Made by a program: the position numbers and the translations under genes. Below are positions 10,698 to 23,010 of a stretch of 64,000 bases of DNA, in pieces (position 1 is the stretch's first letter; each line of letters begins with the position of its first letter). A model generated the notes under the pieces. It was not told the DNA's origin, did not search any database, and saw nothing but the letters and a program-made list of their open reading frames with translations. This DNA is from Endocalyx cinctus (lineage: Eukaryota; Ascomycota; Sordariomycetes; Amphisphaeriales; Apiosporaceae), in assembly GCA_001600455.1 (NCBI GenBank), contig BCKC01000001.1, positions 186,001 to 250,000 of the forward strand, read 5' to 3'.

Positions 10698-13235
10698 ATG
10701 ACGCAAGAGCCCAAGACGGGCCTCGTGCTCGGTTACGACGGCATTCACCCGTTCTCCAAAGTGAAGATAAGCGACCGCGCCTCCGTGCAGGAGCTCCTAC
10801 GCACGCTTCTCGACCCCTTAGAGCCTTTCTTCTCGCCTCATAAGGCTCGCGTCAGGTGTCCCGGAGCGACTGCCGTCAGATTCGACTACACTGCGTCCGA
10901 AGTCGAAGGTATTTGTCGGCCGTTATGGGGCTTGGCCTGTCTTCTGGCTGGCGGCGGCGAATACCACGGCACCGAGTGGTGGATTCAGGGTATCAAGTCC
11001 GGCACCGACCCTGAAAATCCCGAGTATTGGGGTTATCCGCGAGACAACGATCAGAGAATGGTGGAGATGTGTCCATTGGGTAAGTGAGGCTTTCTTTTTC
11101 TTTTCTTTTTTCTTTTTATCTTTCTTCTGCCTTTGGACGTAGGAGGCTGATAAAGATTTACCTAGGCTATGCCCTGGCTGTGGCGCCCACTATATGGGAA
11201 TCACTTAACGAAAAGGAGAGGGTCAACGTCGAAAATTGGCTGGGAAACTCCATTAACGAGAAGAAGTAAGGAGAATTATTATAATTGATATATTATTTCG
11301 GCATATAGAAGATTGACCAATTTCATACAGCATGCCCAACACCAACTGGCTCTGGTTTCGAGTCTTCGCCAACCTTGGATTGAAGAAAAACGGGGGCAAA
11401 TTCTCTCAAGAGAGATTGGATCGCGATATCGAGCACCTCAACACGTTCTACCGCGGCGAAGGCTGGTCTAATGACGGACCGGAGGGAATTCATCGTATGT
11501 ATTCTCACCACACCAAGCTAAGAATTGCGATGAAACTCTAGTATCGACACTTATTGATGTGACATTATGCAGAGATGGACTACTATTCATCCAGTTTCGC
11601 CATCCACTTTCTGCAACTCTTATACGCAAAACTGGCTGGCGAGGATGAGCCTGCACGAGCTGAAGAGTTCAGAAACCGTGCTAAGATGGCTGCCCTAGAT
11701 TTGATACACTACTACGACAAAGAAGGTGAGCATACACTTTCTGTTTTGCTAGTGTGATTTCCGAGGAGCTTGTCTAGTAATAACGAAAGCTAATATATTC
11801 ATCTAATCTGAAAAAAAAAAAAAAAAAATAGGTCGATCTATACCTTTCGGACGTAGTGTCGGCTACAGATTTGCCATGGTCTCCTTCTGGGGTGCCATAG
11901 CCTACGCCGGGATCGAGCTACCCGAACCGCTCACCTGGGGTATAGTCAAGGGCATCGTACTCCGACATCTGCGATGGTGGCAGACGCAGCCCGAGATTTG
12001 GAGTCCGAGTGGGACGTTGACAATTGGGTATTCGTACCCGAATATGTACATGGCAGAAAATTATAACAGCCCGGGAAGTCCGGTAAGTGCCTATGCTAGG
12101 TCTTTTCCCCGTTCCAAACATAGTCTTTTTTTTTTTCTCCCTCGTCATGATATTGACGAAAACGGATAGTACTGGGCTTGCTTAGCCTTCATCTGTCTGG
12201 CCGTGCCAGCAGACCACCCGTTCTGGACGTCCGAAGAGGAGGCCTATCCCGCCGATCTTCTTCCCAAAGTCAAGGCGCTGCCGCAGCCAGGTCACATCAT
12301 GAGGTAATTTTGAGAAAGCGTCCTGACTCTCAGTGACCTCGTTAGAACAAGGAATTTTCACTTACGATTCTATATGCAGTTATCTCGGAAACCACTCCAT
12401 GCTCCTATCCTCCGGTCAAGCCTGCAGCTACCCGATGAAGGGCACGCACGCCAAATACGGCTCTTTCGCGTACAGCAGCGCGTACGGGTACTCGGTACCA
12501 CCCGGGTTGTTCACCCTAGAGCAGTACGCGCTCGCATCCCAGCTCGGCCTCTCGGACGACGGGGGCGAGTACTGGAAGACGCGACGGCTATCGTCGTACG
12601 CGGCGATCGAGCACCGCGACGGCGGCGAGCCGGTCCTCGTCTCGGTCTGGAAGCCGTTCGTCGACGTGACGGTGCGCACGACCCTGGTGCCCCCTTCGCC
12701 CTCGACGCCCAACTGGCACCTGCGCGCGCACCGGATCGAGGCCGGCCGCGAGGTCATGACGGCGGACGGCGCCTTCGCCGTCTGCAACGAGCGGAAGGGG
12801 GACAGGCGGTACCTGGACCCGTACGACGCCTCTAAAAGCGAGGGTACCTCGCCCAAGATCATCGGGAACTACGACCTCAACACGCCGGACGGGTGGGCGA
12901 CGGGGCAAGAAGGCGCGTTCGCCGTCTCCAAGGGCGCCGTCGGGATCCGCGCTTTGGAAGGGGAAGGGGCGAAAGGGTTAGGAGGAGCAAAAGAGAGGGC
13001 GGCTAACTTGGTCAACGCCGACCCGAATTCGAACCTGGTCGAGAGCAGGACGGTGATCCCCACCCTGCAGCACACGATCCCGAAGGGTGAGACGGTATGG
13101 TACGTCTCGGCGATCTATGCCAAGCCGTCCGGGGAAGGGGTCGAGCCAGCGACGTACCTCGATGGCTGGGAGCACCCGCCTCAAATCCCTGGATGGTTGA
13201 AGGAGGAGATGACCGCTGCTGCTGCTTCCCGATAA
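10698..13235 (+). CDS. DUF2264 family protein
   Basis: Seven exons (10698-11079, 11166-11265, 11331-11494, 11573-11725, 11832-12082, 12170-12303, 12380-13235) join in frame to 679 residues. Family marks in the first half are [52 protein letters not shown] and [10 protein letters not shown], a Trp-, Gly- and Asn-rich pattern with alternating helices that suggests an alpha/alpha-toroid. The second half ([18 protein letters not shown], then beta-rich sequence) looks like a C-terminal sheet domain. DUF2264 proteins have been linked to uronide-cleaving glycoside hydrolases in bacteria; activity here is inference. No signal peptide is seen, so it is probably intracellular. Several introns carry long A or T runs (11812-11828, 12125-12136). 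The last exon is far more GC-rich than the first six. Confidence 0.88.
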
Positions 13236-14871
13236 AACATTAAAAAATAAAAGTTTTAGATGTTTCAGCAGGGTAGAACGCAGTGTTGTAAGTAGTTCAA
13301 ATGAGATTGCAAAACAGACACATTGACCTCGTAGAATGATTAGTTGTGAAATTGGTAACAGCGCTATGCCATGAATGAAGTTAAATAGCTCATAAAATTA
13401 TCGTGATAAAAGTATAAGTGAAATTTAGTGCGGTACGCCGCTCAGCACGCTAATAATCTTTGGCATGATAGTTAGATCGTGATTTCTCAAACCAGTTATC
13501 CGAAAGTCCTTTTGGTGTTTTTATTTTTTATTTTTATTCTTGTCGGTAATTAACGGTTCCATTTCGAAAATCACACGCTGATAAGCTCATCGCGGTGACC
13601 GGATGAATTAATCCCAACCCATGATTTTTTTTTTTTTTTATTCTCTGTTTCAGATTTTACCTCCAATCAATTGATGACTCCAAATTGGGGAACGAATGCG
13701 TGATATTGAGATGACTTGACTACTTCGATTATCAATAGAAAAAGATACGTGGACAGGAGTAAAAAGGTTGAAACACGTGGTGATGATTATCAAAAAAACA
13801 TGCGGTGCCAAGACAGCTATATATGATTTTTATATTGTTAAAGGTGTCATATATACTTGTATACATCGCTTATCAGACGAGGCCCGTTCCTGTGCTTTGA
13901 TCCCAAATGACCCTACTCCGTACAAGGTGAGTAAGGAGAACATGGGGCTGATGGGTCAGGGTTTTGGAGGCTCAATGTTTCTTATTAGCTATTGGTTACT
14001 TATTCTTATACATACTTGTATTGTATATACTACTATTATAAACTGTTAATATACAGTACTTAACTTGGTATATAGCAGTAATTGGTTCTACTTGAAATGT
14101 TATCTATATAAAATAAAAAAAGAAGAGGTCGTAGCGTTAACTGGATGACGAAATTGTGAGGACTTACGTATATATTTCTACCTGACCTTTTTTTTTTCAT
14201 CTAAAATTTAATGCTATTAAAAGAACATTTCGATGTCATCTAGTTTCATGTTAATACAAGTAAAGGATTCCAGCTGAACTTCTTCTTCTCTTCTAATCCT
14301 TTCTCTAAAAGAGAGGTGAGATCGTTAGACTTACGTTAAGTCTGTTTGAAGTTAAATAGCCCCCCTAGTAGAGAATTCTTTAAGACGATCTAGAAAAAAA
14401 AGGGACTTCTTGAAACTAAACTACGCGATGTCACATTAACTTAGTTTCTCCGTACCAGATAATCTTTGATTATTAGTACTTTTTGGTACACTTTTTACTT
14501 AATCACGATGAAGGGAAAACTTGGTTACGGTCACCCGGACCTTATATTACATAGTAGGTTTATATGGGAGACTATCTCCCTGTCGCTTTTTTTTTTTTCA
14601 CTTTATTACAGGGTTCCTGTACTAACATGCTGACAGGGAGGGTATCGACCGTGGTTGGCGGTGAATATCTTTTGTTTTTTTCTTCTCTGCTTACATAGGG
14701 GATGGGTTTCCCTCCTTCTTTTTTCGAAAGAAAAAAAAAAGGTAAACTTTGATTGGATCTTTACGAGGCTGACCTCACGGGGTGACGGCGATGAGAGGTG
14801 TGGTATAATCTGCGTGTTCTAAGAATAGTTGAGCGCGTCGCATATGAATTGGTTAGCTGTCGCCTTTCAAA
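13236..14871. other. AT-rich intergenic region with nested inverted repeats
   Basis: No gene is recognisable. It contains a TACTCCGTAC motif (13914-13923), several T-runs, and inverted repeats at 14566-14580 and 14576-14640 that share one arm. It should include the promoter of the downstream gene at 14872. Confidence 0.55.
14566..14640. repeat. Overlapping inverted repeats sharing one arm
   Basis: GGGAGA (14566-14571) can pair with TCTCCC (14575-14580). CTCCCTGTC (14576-14584) can also pair perfectly with GACAGGGAG (14632-14640). The two hairpins exclude each other. No known element is recognised. Confidence 0.55.
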
Positions 14872-16742
14872 ATGTCAATCACCAGAGAACTCAGCCAAAG
14901 AGGCTTAAACTGGAAACGATGGAATTCCAACAAACCCAATTTTCTGTATGTTTTTTTTTTTTTTTTCTCTATATTTTTTTTATATGCGTTACTCTTGACC
15001 GATGAAGCTAACTCGATTCCCCATATTTTAGTTCCTCCAAAGACAGCACTAGTAGTCCTTCCGAAATAATTCACCTCGGTGGAAGTCGTATACAAACTCC
15101 GATTGAATTTGAAGGATTGCTATCGCCTGAATCCAACGAGTCTGATCGGCCTATCGCCCATTGGGCTTTTCCGCCTTCGCCCCCAATGCCTCCAACCGCC
15201 GTTCCTGCCGGTACGTCAAAGGTCGACCCTCTCGAAGAGCTGGCATCGTTCCTTGACTCGGGCGACTCTGGCACCTCCGATAACGAGGATGAACCGGAAA
15301 CCGAAAACGACGACCGACCGACGACGCAGTGGTATATCACAGAATGGAGTCGACCGGGGGATAATGCATCAAAGCTTCTGCCCGACGAGGTCTTACTGAC
15401 GGCTTCCCCGAGCATGACTCCGCCACCGTTGGTGATACCAACAAGTAATAGGCGACCGAGCTCGTCAAAAACCCCGACGTCGGCAAACTCACAAAATACC
15501 AAAAACACCACTCTCTCTTTATTCCCATCTCCTAACTCCTCTCAGGCCAGCTTCTCCGCGTCCAAAGGTCGCGCTCAACCAAATTCAGCCCACGGCAAAA
15601 CTTCACTATCTCACGCTGTCTCCAGCGAAAACTTACATAAACCTTATACATCTACAAACGATAATGCAGCTACTAAATCTAGGGACATGCAGTCTACTCT
15701 TAGGCGTACCCACTCAGACGCCGAAATATTTACGCACCAGAGTCAACAAAAGCAACTACCTCCGGATCCCGCAAACAGCGACGTTGATGAGCTGGACAAG
15801 AAGCCCGCGCCAGCTGAACCGCAGCATATTGGTCAGCTCTTAAAACTAGATAGCGCAACTGGATTTCCCGTCAGGAGCTCGAGTCGCGCTAAACGACCGA
15901 ATCTCACCCGGGTAAATAGTAGCAACAGCAATAATAATACTAATAACAATATCAACATACCGCCAATATCCGGCGGTCCTCCAAAAAGACCTCTTCCCCC
16001 AATCGTGACGAAGGATCTTAACAACAATCGACGAGAGAAGTCACTGCCACATCGCCCGGTATCGAACAATGGTGCTAGGGAGACTAGTCCGCCGAGAGGT
16101 CAAGCGAACTCGACATCCCCCTCCGAACAGCCACATCAACAACAACCACAATTTCCAGCTCCGCCGCGACAGAAACTAACTTCTCAAGAACGGTTTTGGC
16201 TGCACCGAAATTACCGCGGCGAGGCGACCTTCCTTAAAGCGTGGGGTCTCAGCATCAGCAAACCCCGAGAGCGGGAAGAAGGGTTAGTGATACTGCGAGA
16301 AATCATGAACAGCGAGCTGGAAGCCGAGAAGAAGGAGCAAGAGAGGGAGGAGCGCGACCGGGATCGATATCGCCTAGAGCAGCAGCAGCAGGATCACAAG
16401 CACTACGACCTGGACCCGCACCAGTTCCCCGTCTTCCCGACCCCGACGGACGGCCGGGCGCTCGACGTGATCCAGGAGGAGCGGAACAGCCGCGACTTCC
16501 GCGCGATGCAGAACTGGCACCACCACTACCGCCAGCCCAGCAAGGACAGCCTCGGCTACTCCGACGGCGGCAAGGACGGGGAGCTGTGGAAGGACGGCAG
16601 GGGCCCCCCGAGCGGCGGCCAGCGCCTCATGATGCCCATAGGCACCTTCGGCGCCAAAACGAAGGATAAGCACTCGAGGTCCGAAAGCGAAAATTCCGTC
16701 CTAGGTGCTTACCTGGATATACGTATGAGTCGGCTCGACTGA
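14872..16742 (+). CDS. Disordered Ser/Pro/Asn-rich protein, unknown function
   Basis: Exon 14872-14945 (MSITRELSQRGLNWKRWNSN...) joins exon 15032-16742 across an 86-nt intron with a long T-run, giving 594 residues. The join is in frame and adds SSKDSTSSPSE before the body. Most of the protein is low complexity: Ser/Pro/Thr at the start, an Asn-rich run near residues 285-298, and Gln/His-rich patches. One ordered-looking block at about 385-440 (QERFWLHRNYRGEATFLKAWGL, then a charged Glu/Arg/Lys helix) is a likely coiled coil. The protein ends AYLDIRMSRLD. No catalytic motif is seen. It could be a regulatory or scaffold protein, but I do not recognise the family. The 3' half is GC-rich. Confidence 0.75.
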
Positions 16743-18079
16743 AACGCGCAGAAAAGGGGGGAGGGGAATAAACGACATACGTTCGACGATACTAATGTAT
16801 TCTGCTAATAATCCTCTTTCATCCCACAATGATCGAGTTGTATGTGTATATGTATATGTATATGTTGCATTATATTTCTTTTTATAAGGAGTCGGTAATC
16901 ATTGGGCATAGAAGGGTTAAGGCGGCATACAAAGCTTTTGTACACATAGGGTTTATAGGCACAGCATATCTAAGCGATATTTTTTCTTTGTACTATGATA
17001 CTTGTCCCTTCGTTTTCTGTGATACGTAACATCCCGAAATCGCCACGGGTAACACAAGTTGAGATGTGAGACTTACAGAGAATGAGGTCTAACACGGCGC
17101 TGAGAACTCCAATGTGTAGGTCGTCTATGCACCTCAACCGACGTTCGAACTCGGGTGAAATTACCGCCATCTCGGGATAAATAGAGAAATAACGCTCATA
17201 AGCCACGTCAGAGAGTAAGACATTGCTTTGGGCTTTTTTTTTTTTTTTGTTCGAATTTAAGGTGCCAAGAAAGGAGTAAGAACTTAGCGATTCATCAACG
17301 AGAACGACAAGGTGGTGAGCGAGTAACCCCTAAACTTCTCATCAAAAAACCAATTGATAAATTTAATTCTCGGGACTTCTGGGAATGTTCTCCAGTGATC
17401 AGCTATTTGACATCTACCGGAGTCCAGTATGTCCACGAATGTATCTGAATTTCAACGGGATTTGATGGATAGGAGGGTGTTTTGCCTACTCCGCAGAATA
17501 CGGCCTTGGGGATTATGGATAAAATAGGTAACGTCACCATTGTTATTGGCTTAAGCAATTAAGGTTTGCTTGAGTCCTTTTCGAAGTAGCATTAGGCCTC
17601 ATTTGAAGTAATTCCGCGGTTTGATTCCGCTATTTGATTCCGTTGTTCGATCCAGCTATTCAAGAGAGATGGCGTGACAAAATAGCACTGGACAAAACAG
17701 AACATTACATAGTTTCGTGGTTCTATATATCTTGCTGTACTAATTTTTACCCCTTTCAAGCCAGTTACAGTGTTTTTATATAGTACATAAGTAAATAATG
17801 ATGCTATCCTGTCGGAAGCTACACAGTTCCCTCGTATTTGTTTATGTACCTCCATAGCAATTTACCCTGCACTATAATACATTTTCTAGGTATATGAATC
17901 CGAGAAGGACATAGTAAAACCAGTTATTTCCGTTTGAATAAGAACAATCTGACATTATACGGCTTTTTGATTTGTTATATAAAAACCGGAGATCATCTCA
18001 TGTTACTTCCCTTGTGAATAATTGGTTCGTTGTTAATCATAGACAGTTTTTCTGTAGGTTCGATACCTACTAGTGAAAT
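16743..18079. other. AT-rich intergenic region
   Basis: No gene is supported. A (GTATAT)n patch lies at about 16848-16866 and a T-run near 17236. Two minus-strand open frames (16970-17206 and 17592-17855) have no recognisable features. It should contain the promoter of the acyl-CoA dehydrogenase gene. Confidence 0.5.
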
Positions 18080-20202
18080 ATGAAGCCGTCAAGTGCGAGT
18101 GAGGGGTTCTTTCAGTACCTCCCCGTTCTTAAGAATCAGTTTCTAAACGATATTAGTATCCAACGTATATTTAAACGTAAGTTCTATCTACTCCCATCTC
18201 GGTGCGATATTATGCTATCGTAATCTAGGGAAAAAGAAATTTATTAATTCTTTATATCATGTAGTCTTCATACCTCGTGAAATCGCCGTTGCGGAGTCAC
18301 CTGGTATAGAACGGCTTGGTGACGAAGTTCTACATCAACGTATCTTCGATTGGGTCACTGACGCGGAGAGGAATCAGCCATACCTAAGTGGTGGTGGCAA
18401 GAACGCATTCGGCCAGCCTGTCAGCTCGAAACTTGTTCTTACCGAGGGATGGAAGAGATTGCAGGGTTTTGGGTTTGAAAAGGGGTATTTCCCTCCTTAT
18501 CACACGAACAAAGCTTTAAGCAGGAATGATTGCTAATCTTTATCCACCCACGCAATCTATTAGATCGGTAGCTCAAGGTTATGAACCAGGATTGTACCAG
18601 TACACTAGGATAATTCAATACCTCCGAGTCCTCATCTACGAAGGATCATGCGCGAACACCTCATGCCCCGCCGCGATGCAAGACGGCGCGGCGCGCATAC
18701 TACAGCGACATCTAGAAGCTGACCTTGACGTCCAACAGCGAGAGGTGTTCCAAAATGCCTTCGACCACCTCATCTCGCGGGATCCGGAAAAAGCCTGGAC
18801 GAGCGGGCAGTGGATGACGGAACGGACAGGCGGAAGCGACGTTTCGCTCACCGAAACCGAAGCGACGTATTCGCCTTTATCATCACCAAAGGAGGCAGCT
18901 CTATGCGATCCCGACGAAAACATACCGCTTGGACCCTGGACTATAGACGGGTTTAAGTGGTTCTCCAGCGCGACCGACAGCAATATGACAATACTACTAG
19001 CCAGAACGTCCAATGGATTGTCTGCCTTCTTCGCGCCCATGAGACGATATAACCCGAACCTCCCCGTCATCTCCGCAACTAAAGGAAGCGGGGGTAAAAA
19101 GGATAGCGCCGAGCTCAACGGGGTCACAATCTCACGACTTAAAAACAAAATGGGCACCAAGTCCCTGCCCACGGCAGAACTCGAACTCCGAGGAATGCGA
19201 GGTTGGCTTCTGGGCCGCGAGGGAGAGGGGATCAAGGAGATTGCCACCCTCCTCACCGTAACTCGGATAAGAACCACCGTAGGCGGGTTAGGATACCTCA
19301 GCAGAGCATTATCCATCGCACGGGCGTTCGCGGACGTCAGGGAAGTGGGGGCCGGGAGGGGCAAGAGAATGAAGTTGACGGATAGCGCGCTGCATATGCG
19401 CACCTTGGCGAACATGACGATCGATTACCACGCCATGATGCTATTTGCCTTTTACTGCTGCTACGTCATGGGAATGGAAGAATACCCGTCGTATCAAAGC
19501 GCGGATCAACCTTTGCCTCCGTTCGCTTCCGTGGCGTTCATCGCTCCGACCCCTGAGCTAGTCGTGCCCTTACTGCGGGTCCTCACGCCGGTCTTGAAGG
19601 CGTATTGTACGAAACAGGTCGTACCGCTCATCTACGCTTGTATGGAGTCCATGGGCGGAGTGGGGTTCCTCGAAAACACGGAGACGGAGTATCTCAACGT
19701 CGCTCGCCTATTCCGTGATGCTTGTGTCTTGAACATCTGGGAGGGCACAACTGATGTTCTCAGCACAGATCTGATTCGCGCCATGAAGCATCCAAGGGGA
19801 GGGTCTGACAGTATAAGAGCTTTGGATATACTAATTACCGAAGGGAACAAGGAGAATGGGGAAGAATTGATTCTTAGTCGCTGGAAAGCATTGAAGAGCC
19901 AGGTCGAGGAAAATTCACAAGATGCTCTTTTAAGCGATGCGAGGGATATTCTGTGGAGGCTCGCTGAGATTTTGATGGCAACCCTCTATACTGTTGATGC
20001 TCGGAGCGAGAGCGATAATGTTGCGATACAGGAAATGTGCCGTAGGTACCTGGCGAAGACGGGATTCTCCAAGACCAAAGACCCTAGAGACTGGGTTGGT
20101 GCGGGGAGACATTCCAACGTCGAGATGGATAGGAGCATTGTGTATGGCCATCAGTTGGTCTCAGAAAGGGCGGCGGGTCGAGATATCAGATCGAAACTCT
20201 GA
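18080..20202 (+). CDS. AidB-like acyl-CoA dehydrogenase with C-terminal SKL
   Basis: Exons 18080-18176, 18265-18484 and 18564-20202 join in frame to 651 residues. The order is that of AidB-type acyl-CoA dehydrogenases: a helical N-terminal domain (GFFQYLPVLKNQFL, then GWKRLQGFGFEKG), the middle beta domain with WMTERTGGSDVS (about 190-199) and DGFKWFSSATDSN, the substrate/FAD segment with NKMGTKSLPTAELEL, and a C-terminal helical bundle with RIRTTVGGLGYLSRAL and NIWEGTTDVLSTDLI. Such enzymes bind FAD and oxidise acyl-CoA thioesters; E. coli AidB itself is a DNA-alkylation-stress protein, so the substrate is open. The last residues are RDIRSKL, a canonical PTS1, pointing to peroxisomes. A later Met at 18526 would delete the N-terminal helices and is unlikely. 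Confidence 0.92.
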
Positions 20203-20669
20203 GCCAACCAACACGTTTTCTCTAACAATAGTAGCAAACTGTGTTTTCCTTGCATTTGAAACATAACCCTCGGCAATCACCTTGAGCTTTTATTTGCTTG
20301 AAGGGGTAATCAGGTAGACGCTGGTTGCCGGCCAAAACTTCATTTCTTTGTCCTTCCCCGTAAATCTCTTAACTCTACTAAGTTTTATACTCGTGAATCA
20401 TAGTCAGTTAGTACTATTGTCAGAACTAATCTTAAAGAAAGAATCATTACAATTCGAATCTCGTGACTATTGACCGATGTTTTTAGCTTAATCAGAGAAG
20501 GAAATGGCGTCAGGACCAGGAATAGTGACTAACGGTTTTCTAGAATGATATTTGTATATAAATAAAACTTGTTTCTACTAAATAGATCACCTCTCTGTAA
20601 TCACAGCAGTAGACACCAATCCCGCAAGGTGGCAATTTATTTGTTAGATAATCTCGTCGACTTATCTTC
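20203..20669. other. Spacer upstream of the orphan-gene row
   Basis: No gene or strong repeat is seen. It should contain the acyl-CoA dehydrogenase 3' UTR and the promoter of the gene at 20670. Confidence 0.5.
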
Positions 20670-21371
20670 ATGTCGGGCTACAATCCCCCTCACTATCCTG
20701 GTCACGGTCAACCGTCCTACGATACTGGCCAGGGCGATCACATGAATCCGTATCAGGGCTCACCTTATCCCAGTCACCTGTCAGTCTCGGAGGATTTTCG
20801 CTCAGAAGTGAGTTCCAGTACTCAAATGTCACATCGACAAGGCACTAGCAGTCTGCATAGATATGAGACTGCGGCCACCCCTTCTGAAGACCCTTTAGAT
20901 AGACACCTCAACTACTTGTCCTCGGGACACCAGCAGAAAGGTTATGGCCCGGCCTACAAATTACTGAATACTTCCCATAAGATCTTGGGCTGGTGTCAAG
21001 AGTTCATCTCCATTTGCGACGACGAAGCGCTCGAACCGCGGAAGGCAAGCGCTGATAGAAGTGAGTCTCCAGCCCAAGCAAACTCTTTCAAATATCCTTA
21101 CTCACCATGATATATCCTAATAGGTACGAGACGACGCCTACGCAAATGGGACACGTTATTTAATCATTTCACGACAGCTCAAACCATATTTGTTAATATC
21201 ACCAGAGAATTAGAGGAGATTGCAAGGATTGAACAAGATGGTCGCATAGATAGAGACCATCTGGATATTTTTAACGACTTCCGATTACTCCCATGGCTGC
21301 ACGCGGAACGACCTTGGGCGTGGGGAGACGATGAGTTCAAGGAGCGAGAAGATGATAGCTTACCACTCTGA
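20670..21371 (+). CDS. Orphan small protein, two exons
   Basis: Exons 20670-21060 and 21124-21371 join in phase 1 (A|GT, Ser) with consensus GTGAGT and TAATAG ends, giving 212 residues. Residues 1-75 are Ser/Pro/Gly/Tyr-rich and probably disordered (SGYNPPHYPGHGQPSY). The rest is predicted helical with scattered aromatics, for example YKLLNTSHKILGWCQEFI and RKWDTLFNHFTTAQTIFVNI, ending PWLHAERPWAWGDDEF. There is no signal peptide, membrane segment or catalytic motif. I do not recognise it. It is the first of four similarly built genes on the same strand. Confidence 0.65.
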
Positions 21372-22530
21372 GATGAAGAGAATCGCATGACCAGGGATAG
21401 GAAACAGCTTCCGTTGGAATTGTTTTGGATTAGATGAGTCTAATTATGATCAGACCTGGGAGACTCTCAGGGACGGTGACCACCCGATACTCGTCACTCT
21501 GGATAGGTTTTGGAATACTCAGAAAACTCCAATTTGATTTCATTTACTATGCATAATCTGTAATGTCGTTCTAACTATATGCGTAAACTTCTTTTCGTGT
21601 AGTATTGGTGACGAGGCATTAATCCATTATCAAGAAGAAGAATATGGGTGGTTTTTGACTCGCATTCAGCCAGAATAAGACGTAAGTGATAGTTATGGTG
21701 GCATCTAAATGACCCCAGGTAAGAGTGAAAGCCTTGATGGACTTATCGAGCTTAGATCCCTCGTTGACAATATGGGAGATGCGGGCTTTAAGAAACCGAT
21801 ATGCTTCATTTCTAGTCTTAATGCAGGAAATGAATCATCTGTCTTTACAGGTGACGTATTGCGCGCCTGTAGAAGATATTTTACGTGTAACATAGATGGA
21901 CACGAAGCCACATGTAATACCGGCCGGAGCACTGACACGTCTAGGAGGATGTGAAGTATTACGGTGGTAACTGTGACAAGAGAAGCTTACATTAAAGAAA
22001 GTTTTTTTCTTTTAATATATATATATAATATCACAGGTTCCATCAGTCAACATAGCTGGCAGTGGTCAAGTAACTTGGACTATGCTATCTACTCGTAAAG
22101 TATACTGAGAATATGTCTCATAAAGAGAATGTATCTCTCAAAAACATTAATTTAGTGAGCTTTAAAGGATAGTGTTTTTCCCCCTCGAGTGATCGTGTTA
22201 TAGAAAGTATAACACAAGTTTGCTTGCGAGTCCCCGAGCCCAGAGGCTTGGGATCGCTCATTCACTGAACAATCACAGTCATGTAGTAAACCAGAAGATC
22301 ATTCATTCAGAGATTCTCTATACAGCCAGATTGCATTCTGAAAATTCATCGGAGCATGATAGTATCTGGCACTAGCATGAATACAGTTGTTCACGGAGTT
22401 GTGCTGAGTATAAATATAGCACGTACGCCGCTCAAAGCCCTCTTCTCTTCATTTTTTTCTAATTAATTTAAAATAGTTATCCAATCAAAGCACCCACGGC
22501 CAAGGTATCAACCAGGCCGATGCAATCATC
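21372..22530. other. Intergenic region with adjacent hairpins
   Basis: No gene is supported; an 81-residue frame at 21709-21954 lacks features. A perfect 8-bp stem with a 5-nt loop lies at 22195-22215, followed by a longer imperfect GC-rich hairpin at about 22224-22261. Confidence 0.5.
22195..22261. repeat. Two adjacent hairpins
   Basis: GTGTTATA (22195-22202) and TATAACAC (22208-22215) form a perfect stem around GAAAG. The next about 38 nt (GCGAGTCCCCGAGCC, a short loop, then GGCTTGGGATCGCT) fold into an imperfect stem of about 13 pairs. This could be a small RNA or a remnant of a transposable element end; nothing decides between them. Confidence 0.5.
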
Positions 22531-23010
22531 ATGTCCGTCTATTACTACTCGCACCGCTCGGAAAGCGGAGCCGAAGATACAGAAGAAGAGCTCCGCGAAT
22601 ACATGACCTACAATGAAAAACGGCAACTTGCTGATTCAAACAGACAGATTCGCGAATGGAAGGAATATTGCGCAATTTACACTGAAATTATGGAACGTAA
22701 GGAAGCAAAATTAAGCAGGGAAACGTCGCGTTTCAAGCGAGAAAGTAAGTACCCAAATCCAGGCCAGTATCCGTGAAAGCCTCTAATCATCTTAGGTCTG
22801 GAGGAGGAGATTAGAGGTACTAGAAGAACCATAGAGAGTTATGAAAGAAGGATTCGTGATGAGGAGAGAAGAAAAAGAACGTTGTTTTATGACGCTCGGA
22901 GAAAGAAAGAAGACGAGGAACGTGAGGGCCGGCGCGTGATCGAGCGGCATTATGAACTTGAACGTCAAAGATCCAGAAGAGACGGGCATGGATACCACCG
23001 ATATTATTAA
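22531..23010 (+). CDS. Orphan small coiled-coil protein, two exons
   Basis: Exons 22531-22744 and 22796-23010 join in phase 1 (A|GT, Ser) with GTAAGT and CTTAG ends and a CTAAT branch-like site, giving 142 residues. After a short Tyr/Ser start (MSVYYYSHRSESG) almost the whole protein is highly charged Glu/Arg/Lys helix, for example REWKEYCAIYTEIMERKEAK and TIESYERRIRDEERRKR. A continuous coiled coil with a basic His/Tyr-rich tail (GHGYHRYY) is likely. No family is recognised. The position, strand and splice phase match its neighbours at 20670 and 25428. Confidence 0.68.

Noticed and set aside
16970..17206. 78-residue minus-strand frame
   Set aside because: No motif, no splice partner, AT-rich codons and no upstream context.
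17592..17855. 87-residue minus-strand frame
   Set aside because: No recognisable domain or targeting signal; length is within chance for this composition.
18054..18070. T-arm-like hairpin with a GGTTCGATACC box, suggesting a tRNA
   Set aside because: The 5-bp T-stem and 7-nt loop are perfect, but no acceptor stem, anticodon arm or box A is found at the right distance on either side.
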